From Periplaneta americana (lineage: Eukaryota; Arthropoda; Insecta; Blattodea; Blattidae): a stretch of 64,000 nt of DNA. The translations under genes were made by a program, and so were the position numbers. The stretch lies in the NCBI RefSeq assembly GCF_040183065.1, contig NC_091124.1, positions 69,573,001-69,637,000 on the forward strand, given 5' to 3'. Each line of letters opens with the position of its first letter. Position 1 is the first letter of the stretch. The notes under the pieces were generated by a model that worked only from the letters and a program-made list of their open reading frames with translations, was not told the origin of the DNA and did not search any database. Below are positions 46,051 to 60,406 of this stretch, one piece after another.

Positions 46051-46736
46051 TGAGGTGTGATCATTAAATTTCGAGACTGTGTCTGTTGTGGGCGAAGGGA
46101 TCACATGATTGACATGTGCGCGCAGCAGACACTAGACGACCTTGAAGAGACGTGACACAAAGTTTCAAAGCACTATCTTCATTGCGATCTGTGTTACACA
46201 AAGTTTGTTAGCACGCGCATTTGCGAAATCATAATAGACTCGAAACTGGAGCAGAGAGCCAACATCAAATTATTCGGGAAATCAGCAACCGAAACCGATA
46301 GAATGTTGAAGCAAGCCTACGGGAATGAAGCAGTGAGTCAGGCGAGGTGTTTTGAGTGGCATTCGCGTTTTAGAAATGGTAGAACATTGCTGGAGGACAA
46401 GAGGCCAGGTTGACCACACACATGCAATACTGCAGAAAATGTAAAAAAATTCGACAATTTGTGCATGACGACAATGCGCCAGCTCACAGAGGTCTTGCAA
46501 CACGCCAGTTTTGCACCTTTAACAAGATGGTCGTCATTCCTCATCTGCTGTATTCAAATAGCAGAAGGTGCTTGACAGGCTTCAAGAACGCGACTTCCAG
46601 GAGGCATTCCAAAAATGGTAGACACCCTGTGATCAGTGTATAGCTGCCCAAGGTGACTACTTTGAAGGGTATGGCAGCCAAATTTAAATCAGGTAATTTT
46701 ATGGGACAGGTCTCGGAATTTAATGATCATACCTCG
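46051..46736 (+). mobile_element. mariner element with internal deletion
   Basis: The termini TGAGGTGTGATCATTAAATT (left) and CGAGGTATGATCATTAAATT (right, reverse complement) are flanked by TA at 46049-46050 and 46737-46738. Inside, LEQRANIKLFGKSATETDRM, then CFEWHSRFRNGR are the mariner helix-turn-helix region. After a deletion it resumes with FVHDDNAPAH (second catalytic Asp block). The first catalytic Asp region is lost. Confidence 0.85.
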
Positions 46737-46738
46737 TA

Positions 46739-47573
46739 TAATGTTTCCTAGGATATATCACTGCAACATCTGTATAGAATACAATGGAGGGCACTTGAAC
46801 AAATGCTCCGAAATTCAGATAAGATTCTCTCTACACCTTTAAACAAATAATTCAATAGTTTTGCAAAAGATCACTTGCCAGACGATGCTACTATTTTAGA
46901 AACAGTGAAACATTTCGTAACACATCATGATGTAAGTGAACAAATTTCATGGAACAGTTACAATTTGAGAGCATGGTTTATTCCTTAAGAACAAGCAGCC
47001 CAAAATAACACTCATTTTTGTAAAATAATCACATGTTATTAAATGAAAATCACACATAAAGAACTAGGTAAGGCAATATAGTAACATTTTCTGAATTTGA
47101 ACTGAAATGTAAGTAAATTTATCAAACAGATTTGACTCTAAGCAGCTAAGATTTCCTACAAATAATCTTACATTCTTCTAGAATATGTGTTATAAATTTG
47201 AGTACTGTATTGCCTACCCAAAGATGTTATACATTTCTCTTGTGAAAATTTTACTAAATTGATTCCACTCATTCTCCCAATATAGTTTTGAAGAAATGAT
47301 ATTTCAGATTTTATTAAATGTCATTTCAGTTATACGTTTTTCTCTCTTATGCGTTTTTTTTTCTAGACCCCATAAAAATGTATAGTTTTAATGAAATTTT
47401 ACTGTAACTACTATATCAATGAGGTCATTCATTACAAGGTGAAATGAATAATGAGAATGTGTATTATTTGCACGACATTGTTTGCTGAGAGAAATATAAA
47501 TGGGGACAGACACTTATGGTTTCTATATTACTGTTTACAAGTTCATAGTTCTCACTGCATAGTTTGAACATAC
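46739..47573. other. Intron sequence with a pogo-like terminus
   Basis: At about 47375-47405 the minus strand reads TACAGTAAAATTTCATT, like a pogo-type end. A similar phrase occurs on the minus strand at about 27445-27462. No partner end was found for either. Confidence 0.35.
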
Positions 47574-47819
47574 CTGCTTTTCCTCCTTCACTTCTTCAAT
47601 TTCATCAGCTTCTTCTTTGCTCTGCTGAACACGGCGACGACCTTGCTTTCTCAGCTTAAGAGGACCAGGTCTAATTACATCAGAATCCTGTTTTGATCCT
47701 GGACGTGACAGAAAGATGTCACCAACACCTTCTGCCTTATCCAGGTCAGCAAATATGTCACTCTCGTCATCCACACCCTCATCTGCAATTTCAGTAGAGT
47801 ACTGTTTACTACTAGAGCT
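47574..47819 (-). CDS. Acidic/basic middle exon of the RAP80-like gene
   Basis: The 246-base exon (82 codons, phase 0 to 0) lies between a TTGGAATGCAG acceptor and a strong CAG|GTATGT donor. It encodes SSSSKQYSTEIADEGVDDES, then IFADLDKAEGVGDIFLS, a KLRKQGRRR basic patch and an EEADEIEEVKEEK acidic end. There is no folded domain, and the composition fits the disordered middle of a nuclear scaffold protein. Phase matches exon 44841-44972. Confidence 0.7.
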
Positions 47820-48228
47820 CTGCATTCCAATAAAAACGACAGACCAAAAGTCATGATATACACATGTGGTTGGTCAGCCACTCCGTACTATATGCAGCAA
47901 GCTGGCTATCGTGTGTCTAGACTCCATAGAAAGCAAAACACATGTTGAAGCAACACAGTCGACCGTTTAGACTGAAAATTGTCTTCGATCGATGTGTTTA
48001 CATTATGCGCTATGGAAATTATTAAACTGGCTGATGCCCTATTACCTGATTAGTGAACCTAGAAGGTATCAGGCTATCAGATTGAATAAAAAATTACAAT
48101 AAAATATTTAAATAATAAAAAATTATTAAACTAAAATAAAGTTTTAACAAACTATGTTGTCTATAAGAATATAACTGTAAAGTATAAGCAGCACTAAAAA
48201 AAAGATAAAAGAATATGTTTGCGTTTAT
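47820..48228. other. Intron sequence, nothing recognised
   Basis: No feature seen. Confidence 0.4.
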
Positions 48229-48239
48229 TCTCTAGTTGA

Positions 48240-48489
48240 GGTTATAGGTTATTTTACGACGCTTTATCAACATCTTAGGTTATTTAGCATCTGAATGAGA
48301 TGAAGGTGATAATGCCAGTGAAATGAGTCCGGGGTCCAACACCGAAAGTTACCAAGCATTTGCTCATATTGGGTTGAGGGAAAACCCCGGAAAAAACCTC
48401 AACCAGGTAATTTGTTCCGACCAGGAATCGAACCCGGGCCATCTGGTTTCGCGGCCAGACACGCTAACCGTTACTCCACAGGTGTGGAC
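48240..48489 (-). mobile_element. tRNA-derived SINE (copy 1 of 3), 11-bp target duplication
   Basis: The minus strand starts CCACACCTGTGGAGTAACGG (A-box region) with CCCGGGTTCGATTCC (B-box). The body contains GGGGTTTTCCCTCAACCC and ends GATAAAGCGTCGTAAAATAA. TCTCTAGTTGA at 48229-48239 is repeated at 48490-48500. Confidence 0.9.
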
Positions 48490-48517
48490 TCTCTAGTTGA
48501 AAAGAACAGTTACAAGA

Positions 48518-49693
48518 CAGGGTGGTCCAAAAGTCTCGATCCATTTCCATTAATTCGGCAATATTTTCTTTTTATTTCAGTTTAATCAAGAAGTATGCTA
48601 ACTATTGAAAAACGAATAACAGTTGTTTCTGCGTGATTGCGATTATTAAGCTATGAACAAGTTCTCAGGAGTGTGAATGAAAAATTTACAAACCAGCACC
48701 TATTAGAACCAATATTCAGATGTTAGTGAACAAATTCAAAAGAACAGGAACTTTTCTTGATGAAAAGAGTTCCAGCAGACCACAGATCTCTGCAAATGAT
48801 GTTCCACTACTTCAGCATGCGACTGAATGCAGTCCAGGCACGACTCGCTGCCTCAGTAATAAATTGGACATTTCCAGAACAACAGTCTGGAGAGTTCTAC
48901 AGTTTACACTCCACAAACGTGCATACCATCTGCAAGTGCTACATCATTTAGAACAGGAAGATTGTGCACCCTATCAGGCTGTGTGCCATGATCTACTTGA
49001 TGCTGTTGCTAATAAGAATCTAATGAACCATATCCTTTTAAGTGACGACGCTACATTTCATACTTGTGGTCGTGTGAGTAGGCATAACTGTGGAATATGA
49101 GCCGACAAGCAACTTAATGCTACTTACGAATGGCAAAGGGATACATCCAGAATTACTGGTCCATACATCATGTTTCAAGAATCCACAGTCATTGGAGTCA
49201 CAAACTTGAACATGCTTCAACAATTCCTAGAACCACAGCTTACTCAGGATGGTGTTTTCCACTCTGTTGTCTTTCAGCAAGATAGTGCTCCACCTCACTT
49301 CGCTATGGTTGTGTGTGACTATCAGAATGAAACCTTTCTGGATCAATGGATCGGCAGAGCTGCATCAAGATTGTGGGACCACCACATTCACCAGACTTAA
49401 CCCTCACTTAATTTTTTTGCTTGGGGTTTGATTAAGTCCCATGTATACAAGACAAAGATTCGTGATCTTCCTCATTTACGGCAACATATTTACGAAGCAG
49501 TAGCAGCTATTACACCACGCAAGCTTTGTAATGTTTTTAGAGCGATAGTACAATGCTCGGAGCAATGCTTCGAAATGGAAGGGGGGGCAGATTGAACTGT
49601 ACTGAATATTGTACATAGACTTCTGATATGTAACAATCATTAACGTTAGACCATGCTTTCAAAAAAATGGATCGAGACTTTTGGACCATCCAG
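48518..49693 (+). mobile_element. Tc1/mariner-like element, degenerate transposase
   Basis: The termini CAGGGTGGTCCAAAAGTCTC (left) and CTGGATGGTCCAAAAGTCTC (right, reverse complement) continue as GATCCATTT on both sides. Plus-strand frames 48720-49100 and 49095-49430 give ISRTTVWRVL (helix-turn-helix), LLSDDATFH (first catalytic Asp), SVVFQQDSAPPHFA (second) and a broken LNPHLIFLLG (third). A stop lies near 49098 and there are frame changes after 49400. TA follows the right end; the left flank reads GA. Confidence 0.88.
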
Positions 49694-49695
49694 TA

Positions 49696-50052
49696 TTTTG
49701 TAACAGTTGTATTCATAATATCACAGGACAAAAGTAAATACATTAAAGAAACCAAGGAGGAAATTATAGATAACAATGAGCAAAAATTATTAATTTTAAA
49801 ACCAAATGGCGATTTTTCCACTGCTTCTTTTAATTTTGGAATAACTTCAGCACGAATTTTGATTGCTCCATACTTTATATTTCGTGATATAAACAGGAAG
49901 CAGAAATTCATTCTGAAGTATTCATTTTGGAGTTAACTTCACAGTAATTCAAGCTGAACACTTTCCCATTGACAAACAATACAAGACAATAGTTGCAATG
50001 TCCTTATGTCGATTGAATTTCAAGCTGTAGGAAACATTATAATTATAAATGA
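49696..50052. other. Intron sequence, nothing recognised
   Basis: Two opposite short frames here lack any motif. Confidence 0.4.
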
Positions 50053-50064
50053 TAATATATCTTA

Positions 50065-51165
50065 TGACTCGGTTAAGAGAGAAGTTTTATATAATATTCT
50101 TATTGAATTTGGTATTCCCAAGAAACTAGTTCGATTAATTAAAATGTGTCTTAGTGAAACTTACAGCAGAGTCCGTATAGGCCAGTTTGTATCTGATGCT
50201 TTTCCAATTCACTGCGGGCTAAAGCAGGGAGATGCACTATCACCTTTACTTTTTAACTTCGCTCTAGAATACGGCATTAAGAAAGTTCAGGATAACATAG
50301 AGGGTTTGGAACTGAAGAGGGTTACATCAGCTTCTTGTCTATGCAAATGACGTGAATATGTTAGGAGAAAATCCACAAACAATTAGGGAAAACGCGGAAA
50401 TTCTTGTTGAAGCAAGTAGAGCGATAGGGTTGGAAGTAAATCCTGAAAAGACTAAGTATATGATTATGTCTCGCGACCAGAATATTGTACGAAATGGAAC
50501 TATAAAAATTGGAGATTTATCCTTCGAAGAGGTGGAAAAATTCAAATATCTTGGAGCAACAGTAACAAATCTAAATGACACTCGGGAGGAAATTAAATGC
50601 AGAATAAATATGGGAAATGCATGTTATTATTCGGTTGAGAAGCTTTTGTCATCTAGTCTTCTGTCAAAAAGTCTGAAAGTTAGAATTTATAAAACAGTTA
50701 TATTACCAGTTGTTCTGTATGGTTGTGAAACTTGGACTCTCACTTTGAGAGAGGAACAGAGATTAAGGGTGTTTGAGAATAAGGTTCTTAGGAAAATATT
50801 TGGGGCTAAGAGGGATGAAGTTACAGGAGAATGGAGAAAGTTACACAATGCAGAGCTGCACGCATTGTATACTTCACCTGACATAATTAGGAACATAAAA
50901 TCCAAACGTTTGAGATGGGCAGGACATGTAGCACGTATGGGCGAATCCAGAAATGCATATAGAGTGTTAGTTGGGAGGCCGGAGGGAAAAGGACCTTTGG
51001 GGAGGCCGAGACGTAGATGGGAAGATAATATTAAAATGGATTTGAGGGAGGTAGGATATGATGGTAGAGACTGGATTAATCTTGCTCAGGATAGGGACCA
51101 ATGGCGGGCTTATGTGAGGGCGGCAATGAACCTACGGGTTCCTTAAAAGCCAGTAAGTAAGTAAG
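50065..51165 (+). mobile_element. 5'-truncated LINE with 12-bp target duplication
   Basis: TAATATATCTTA occurs at 50053-50064 and 51166-51177. Coding begins inside the reverse transcriptase: GLKQGDALSPLLFNFALEY (motif B) is intact. A one-base frameshift near 50340 precedes motif C, which reads VYANDVN, so YADD has become YAND. The C-terminal region (WAGHVARM, GRPRRRWEDNIKMDL, GYDGRDWINLAQDRD) runs to the stop after MNLRVP. The tail is (GTAA)n. It is the best copy of the family found at 36985, 39803 and 40300. Confidence 0.93.
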
Positions 51166-51177
51166 TAATATATCTTA

Positions 51178-51515
51178 AATAAAATCTCTGTTAATATAAG
51201 ACAAAACTATTGCAGTATTCAAATTGTTAATGTTTAACATAAAAATTAAGTCTACAAGAATAACTGTACACTACAGAGGAACTGAAAGAAAATATCGGAA
51301 CAGAAATTAGAATAACTGCAGATAGAGAAGTTCTGTGAGTGAATGTAAATTTCATTAAAAGATGTCGGGACTGTGTGACCACAGACACCATTTTGGACAA
51401 GTCCTGTATCCCAGGATTTTTATCACGAAAAACTACTTCCCCAACACACTATCATATTGAACTGAAGCTAAATGACGTGAAAAATTCCACTAACAGAGGT
51501 ATATCTTTTGGTATG
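51178..51515. other. Intron sequence, nothing recognised
   Basis: No feature seen. Confidence 0.4.
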
Positions 51516-51526
51516 CAGGATTAGAC

Positions 51527-51784
51527 GTTTTTTTTTTTATTGGGTTATTTTACGATGCTTTATCAACATCTAGATTATTTAGCGTCTGAATGAAATGAAG
51601 GTGATAATGCCGGTGAAATGAGTCCAGGGTCCAGCACCGAAAGTTACCCAGCATTTGCTCATATTGGGTTGAGGGAAAACCCCGGAAAAACCTCAACCAG
51701 GTAACTTGCCCCGACCGGGATTCGAACCACCGGGCCACCTGGTTTCGCGGCCAGATGCGCTGACCGTTACTCCACAGGTGTGGA
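51527..51784 (-). mobile_element. tRNA-derived SINE (copy 2 of 3), 11-bp target duplication
   Basis: Same family and orientation as 48240-48489, with a T-rich end at 51530. CAGGATTAGAC at 51516-51526 is repeated at 51785-51795. Confidence 0.9.
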
Positions 51785-51943
51785 CAGGATTAGACTTCTG
51801 GAATATCTCTATTACATCTATTATTTGTAACCAGGACTTTTTTTATTGTTCGTTACTTTGGAGGACATCAATCAATCAATGGAAAACAATGGAAAATCTC
51901 CAACTTGAAAGAAAATAATGATGAGTCTCTGAATCAACCTTAC

Positions 51944-52055
51944 ATGGTATTCAAGTGTTGGTTTCCTAATCAACATAGGATCAGCGTATTCCATCTTCTC
52001 TTTAGCTTCCTGCTTGTTTGTATTCACGTGGCAGTAAAAAGAATAGAGATCAATA
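51944..52055 (-). CDS. Probable exon of the RAP80-like gene, start unresolved
   Basis: The donor CAT|GTAAGG ends a frame reading KQEAKEKMEYADPMLIRKP then TLEYH in phase 0, which fits exon 47574-47819. A strong TTATTTTACAG acceptor gives 112 bases and adds IDLYSFYCHVNTN, but needs two bases from upstream. An AACAAGCAG acceptor at 52009 gives 66 bases in phase 0. Exon 52406-52588 leaves one base, so neither fits directly. A small exon may be missing, or splicing is alternative. Confidence 0.4.
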
Positions 52056-52405
52056 CTGTAAAATAATAAAACACCTACTTCTAAGTTTGCTTTATAAACG
52101 TTAACATATTGAAAATATAATTCATTTATAAGAAGTGCTAAAATACAGTATAAAGTACAAGAACTCACAAACTTATAGTTCACACAGATAATTTATCAGC
52201 ATATTGTTATGGCGCCTAAAAAAAGTGTAAATGCATGAATTTCCAAATTCATTGCCCTAGCTTTCGTGACAGAATATAGCAATTATGAAGCTAGTGAATA
52301 ATCATGTCATCTTCAAGCAACACTATTAAAATTCAATGTATAAGAGAAAATAGGAACAATTTAGGAACACTTTAGATGTCTAGGGGCATATGAAAGATGT
52401 CTCAC

Positions 52406-52588
52406 CTTGTACGAATATGTCAGTATCTTTAGAAGGCAGCTTTCCCTTGTGTTTCTTCCACAATGATGATGTTGCTCGTTTACCACCATAACGTTTCCTT
52501 AAAACTTTCTTTGAAGGTTCAAAATCTTCATCATGGTCATCAAAGTGTAAATTCTTCGAACCACGTGCAGGATCAGCATTACACATAA
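52406..52588 (-). CDS. Exon of the RAP80-like gene (basic linker)
   Basis: 183 bases lie between TTTTGCATGCAG and CAAG|GTGAGA. The translation VMCNADPARGSKNLHFDDHD, then EDFEPSKKVLRKRYGGKRA and KHKGKLPSKDTDIFV is acidic then basic, typical of a disordered nuclear protein. The first two bases complete a codon with the single G left by exon 59644-59828, so that junction is consistent. It ends with one leftover base. Confidence 0.68.
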
Positions 52589-52829
52589 CTGCATGCAAAA
52601 CTAAAGATTACTGTACACCCAAACCTCTCTACAGCATGGACACAGAAATAAGATGAACATTCTCTGGAGTGGTTTATCAAGCATGCTTTAACAAGCAACA
52701 GGAGCAACGCAAGCAAAGAAAAAAGAATATAACATATTAACTTCACATAAAGATTAAAATGCATTTACCTGATTCTTATTAAAGTATTCTATTGAGTTTT
52801 ATCAATAACGTCTATCAAAACAAGTTAAA

Positions 52830-53250
52830 AGAAATACAGAGTATTCATAAAGTTTGGAAACGTAGGCTAATATGTAGGATTATTCAATAGTCACGAAAGA
52901 TTTGAAAGGTCTCTAGCTTGTTAAGAAGTTCATAGAAAAGTAATAAAGTTTTGTTTATAAAAGAGAGGAATTTATTCAGGTACAAACCAATTTCTGAGAA
53001 TACGCCTCACTGTTGAGTAGCTGGTCTTGCAACTTGATTCACACTGTATATTTCATATTCTGAATTTTGTCTAATTTCCTAGAGTTCTTGTAAATCCATC
53101 GCAGCATTCACATTGTTTTCTACGAACTTTGGTCTACCACAAAGTTTTTTTTATTTTCCACAGAACTGGTCTCTTCAAATTTTTTTATTATAAGCTTCTG
53201 CAATGACGACAAATTGCATGGTCCATATCGCAATCCATTTAGAGGTCTGT
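52830..53250 (-). pseudogene. Weak Tc1/mariner relic
   Basis: The minus strand reads LIIKKFEETSSVENKK around 53110-53200, like the helix-turn-helix linker of mariner-type transposases. The other end carries GTATTCATAAAGTTTGGAAACG, a terminus-like phrase. Heavily decayed, low certainty. Confidence 0.35.
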
Positions 53251-53645
53251 GCATTGGAATAATCTCTATTACATTCAAATTAATAATAAATAACGCCAAT
53301 TAGCATTTATAGAGGTAAAACTATTTTTTTCTGAACAGGAATTAAAAAACAATTAGCTCATTCAGGAACAGCTTGAACTGCTGTTTATTTACTTCATTTG
53401 TCACAGCAACAATAATGAAAAAATTAAAACAGAAGATTCTGTGAAAATAAACTCCATTATTTTATGAAAAAAAGTATATTATTATTTTTCTTTAAACTTA
53501 CTTCTTAACAAAGTTAAAGAACTTTCAACATTAGGTTGATATATAGATTAAAAATGCCTCTGACAAAAAATAAATACGTGGAGCTAATGCCTCCAGGCTG
53601 GTCACACTGACAGTAGAACTCCTCAATGCAAGTCATCCAAAAAGA

Positions 53646-53924
53646 GTGTCATTTCCTACAGCACAGACAGTAATGAAATTCAAGGAATCTGACACCATTT
53701 CTTGTCCATTTTGTGGAAAATTCATATTGAACAAAGTGAAAAAAAAGATCATAGCACAAGTAATAAACAGCCAAGGGAAATTAATTTGCCAGATGCCTAT
53801 CAATCTGGGGGTACCTTACAGCAACATCTGCAAAAATTCTCAAAAAGTAGAAATTCCATCCCAAGAAGTCCTGCAAAAGCTATCCAAGGATGATCCTCAA
53901 CACCCAATGAAAATGGATTTCTGA
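53646..53924 (+). other. Unrecognised open frame
   Basis: A 92-codon frame contains CPFCGKFILNK. An overlapping frame reads LPDAYQSGGTLQQHLQKFSK. It has no second zinc-ligand pair, splice sites or family match that I can see. Probably chance or a relic. The surrounding 53250-54013 has nothing else. Confidence 0.2.
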
Positions 53925-54021
53925 TCAGATGGACAAAAAGTCTGACCTACTGTGGAGGACTAAGCACTATTCAATCACGAGCTAATTTTTATGCAAATAA
54001 GATGGTGAATAAAATTAATGT

Positions 54022-54323
54022 TGTTGTTTTCTAATGCCAGGCGTTTGACAATAAAGTCATTTGACCTCTTGCACTCTAACATTTTTCAAAGATATTATCA
54101 TGGCCAGCCACTGAAGCACAGATTTTGAGGTGTTCCAAATCCATTTCTTGGTTTGAGTTGCACAATGGGCAGTTAGGGGACTCATATATTCCAATTCTAT
54201 GCAGGTGTTTGGCTAAACAATCATGGCCTGTTGCCAATCTAAATGCAGCTACAGGCGATTTTCGTGGTAAATCGGGAATTAACTGTGGATTATGATGCAG
54301 AGAGTTCCATTTTTTCCCTTGAG
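54022..54323 (-). mobile_element. 5'-truncated RNase H-type LINE, minus strand
   Basis: The minus strand codes from QGKKWNSLHHNPQLIPD to the C-terminal finger and NAWH-like end, with the (AAC)n tail at the low coordinate. ATTAATGT at 54014-54021 and 54324-54331 is the target duplication. Confidence 0.88.
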
Positions 54324-54610
54324 ATTAATGTGCAATACTAACTACAACACAATCTGGGATGGATGTCCTTTACAAAATAACAGTGAGTTCTGACTGTATT
54401 GGTGTGGGACGACATGTGGTGGACACACATTTTGAGACAGTTTCTCATCCAAGAGAACATAACAGACGAGACATACGTGACTAAATTAGGTGACCAATTA
54501 GTGTCAGCACTTAACCTGCTAGAGAAAGGTCGGCCAAAATAGTTGTCGAAGAGGTGATTGAATAATATCTCCAACTGAACTGGACAACATGACTGTTGAG
54601 CTACACGGTT

Positions 54611-54863
54611 TTTTTAATTTTTTTTAGTGGGTTATTTTACAATGCTGTATCAACATCTCAGGTTATTTAGCATCTGAATGAAATGAAAGTGATAATGCCA
54701 ATGAAATGAGTCTGAGGTCCAGTACCAATAGTTACCCAGCATTTGTTCATATTGGGTTGAGGGAATAAAACCTCAACCAGGTAACTTGCCTCAACCGGGA
54801 TTTGAACCTGGGCCACCTAATTTCGCGATCAGATGCGCTAACCATTACTCCACAAGTGTGGTC
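54611..54863 (-). mobile_element. tRNA-derived SINE (copy 3 of 3), most diverged
   Basis: The minus strand shows TGGAGTAATGGTTAGCGCAT and GGTTCAAATCC heads and the family body, with more substitutions than the other two and a missing block near 54765. No clear target duplication. 54332-54610 shows nothing else I recognise. Confidence 0.8.
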
Positions 54864-55368
54864 ACCAGATAACTTCTTATTAGGTATGCTAAAGGAGCAG
54901 GCTTATTCAGTAAAAATAAGAGGCAAGATTCAACTGAAACATTAATTCTTATGCTATGATTAACAGAAATACTGCATTAATGCACCACAATCATAACAAT
55001 TTCGCACAGTGCATTGTGATGTGCGTGAATAATGAGGAACATCACACTGAACATATCATGTAACAAACCAATGTAAACAAATCATGCATAATGTAAATTT
55101 ACTTGTTTTCAACTACACGGACATAATGTATTAATTTCACAAAAAGAAATATTGTGAAATATTGTTCTTATAAACCAATGTATTCGGTTTTTTCTTCCCT
55201 AATGCTGCATATATTGATGTATAGCCATTTATGCCTCTGCTAGGGTAACCAACTTCTGATCACAAAAATATGGAAGACTTGGTGACGGTGAATTTTAGCA
55301 CAATTTTTAGGGTGTATGAAGCCAGGATTCAGCTTATATTTATAATATAAAACTATCGCTTTAATTAT
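54864..55368. other. Intron sequence, nothing recognised
   Basis: No feature seen. Confidence 0.4.
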
Positions 55369-55376
55369 ATGCCTAA

Positions 55377-55784
55377 CAGAGGTCTGCATTGGACGTTTTC
55401 GCTCGAGTGCCAAGTAGTTCACAGCATAATCCGATAGGTAGCACACATGCATGATGGGTAAAATTGTCGCGAGCGATAAATCCTCGAACGGTATAAGTTG
55501 AGCATTAGACATTCGTTCTTGTTACAGTGATGAACTGTGTAGTAACAACATAGATGTTTATCATTTCAAAACTTGCCAGTGTTTAACTAACCTCTCCATA
55601 GTACAACTACAAAACTTGCTTTAAAATGTAATATAAATGTTGTAGGCAAATGTTTTATTTTTTTTTTTCCACACAGGAGTGATTTTGTTTTTTCCACATC
55701 TGATAGATGTTATTGGATGTAAATGTAATTATTATAAACGGAGAACAGAATCACGATAATGCAAGAACTGTATTAAGTTTTCTA

Positions 55785-55849
<65 letters not shown>

Positions 55850-56393
55850 TAGTGAATCAATCTTTAGGTCTGTAACAGTTGTGCAGCATGATTATTCGTT
55901 TTATTGTATTTTCTGTGATATTATCTCTGTACTAATATTGTTATTAATCTCGGTTACTGCTATATCAATAATATTTTGTAAAACGTTTCTACATTGTCAC
56001 AGTATATAGGCGGAACACTATGTATGGACCTAACATATTATATATGTGGTAAATCAAACACTGAATAATTATTAATTAGCAATAATAACTGTATACCGAA
56101 GTTTTTCATAGTATTTTATTTATAACTTCATGTTACTGTTTTGGTACGTTCCATTGACTGTTCCATTAAATGTTTGTCATAAACGCAGAAAATAAAGCCT
56201 TATTTTTACTGTGTGAGCAAAACATATGTGTATCTTATCTGTCTCCTTCCATACAAGATAAGACATGTCGGTGAGACGAGCTTGTACTGTGCTTCTATTT
56301 ATTACGAGCGTATCACGACCGATCTTATTTCACTCGAGAGTGCGACACTCGACCGAGTTCAAGCGAGCGATTTAACTCCAATGCAGCACTCTG
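55377..56393. mobile_element. hAT-type nonautonomous element with perfect 8-bp duplication
   Basis: The ends CAGAGGTCTGCATTGGA and CAGAGTGCTGCATTGGA (right, reverse complement) are followed by similar CGCTCG segments. ATGCCTAA lies at 55369-55376 and 56394-56401. A (TAA)n run at 55788-55848 sits in the middle. No transposase frame. Confidence 0.85.
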
Positions 56394-56538
56394 ATGCCTA
56401 ATATAAAATGATTTAGGTCGCAATATTCAGAACAATAATATTATAAAATATGCAAGTTTCTTAGTATTAACTTATTTCTATTTGTCAAAAGGATGCTGCT
56501 GAACATTTTTTAATGTTTTTATCTTGGTATGCAAACTG

Positions 56539-59643
<3,105 letters not shown>

Positions 59644-59828
59644 CTGTTCCAAACTTTTTCCTTTTCACTGCTACAGGTGGCACATCTTCCTTACTGGCTG
59701 TCAGCCATTGACTAGGAGCAGCTCGCTTTTCCTGGGGTTCACTGCTCTTCTCGTCCTGATCAAACATCTGGTCGTCACTTGAATCAGACTTTCTTTTCAT
59801 TGAGCCTTGTCTGTCTGTCAATGAGGAG
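59644..59828 (-). CDS. Exon of the RAP80-like gene (charged, disordered)
   Basis: 185 bases run from acceptor ATTGTATCTTCCAG to donor ACAG|GTAATT. The translation SSLTDRQGSMKRKSDSSDDQ, then DEKSSEPQEKRAAPSQWLTA and VKRKKFGT has alternating acidic and basic clusters, including MKRKSDSSDD and AVKRKK as possible nuclear signals or phosphosites. It takes two bases (AA) from exon 63908-64000 and leaves one for 52406-52588, so both junctions agree in phase. Confidence 0.72.
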
Positions 59829-60020
59829 CTGGAAGATACAATAGAAATCATTAATAATCTCTGTAGGATAGTTTTCTTGTGGTTGCTCAGTTAATTGGTT
59901 GATTTTTAATTTCAGGCAATCTGGTCAGTAGGCCTATGCTAAGTAAAAACTTCTTTTTAACAATCACATATTAAGAAACGATTTCAAAAGTCACAGCAGA
60001 ACTCCAATAAAAACAATGTA

Positions 60021-60404
60021 CAGTAGTGGCAAAAAAAAACCGGACCAACCCTTGCAGCTGATTTCAGAGCCTTGTTCACAGTGACAGCACGATAGACTGG
60101 TAACTAAGACTTTCGTGGTTCGAATCCTGCCTGGGAAGGAAACTTTTTCTTGTTCCTTATTCAAATTTATTCCCAATACTTTTCGATTGCAGCGATATTT
60201 TATTACTTAATTAACTTATTATTCCCAGAACATGAATTTTACCAGCTTATTTTCTAATGGCTTTCGAAATGGGCTGTGTCAGCAGTCGAAACTACAACAA
60301 TTTCAATAGATTACTCGCTATATTGTCAATGCGGGCATGGCATCGCAGTGGCTCATTTCAGGGACTTTGATTATTCCGTCAGTCCGTTTTTTTTGCCACT
60401 ACTG
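60021..60404. mobile_element. Tc1-type MITE carrying a tRNA-like segment
   Basis: The termini CAGTAGTGGCAAAAAAAA are identical at both ends, flanked by TA (60019-60020, 60405-60406). Inside, GATAGACTGGTAACTAAGAC and GGTTCGAATCC are placed like A- and B-boxes, followed by CTTTTTCTTG. A TA target with a CAGT start fits Tc1/mariner. Confidence 0.82.
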
Positions 60405-60406
60405 TA

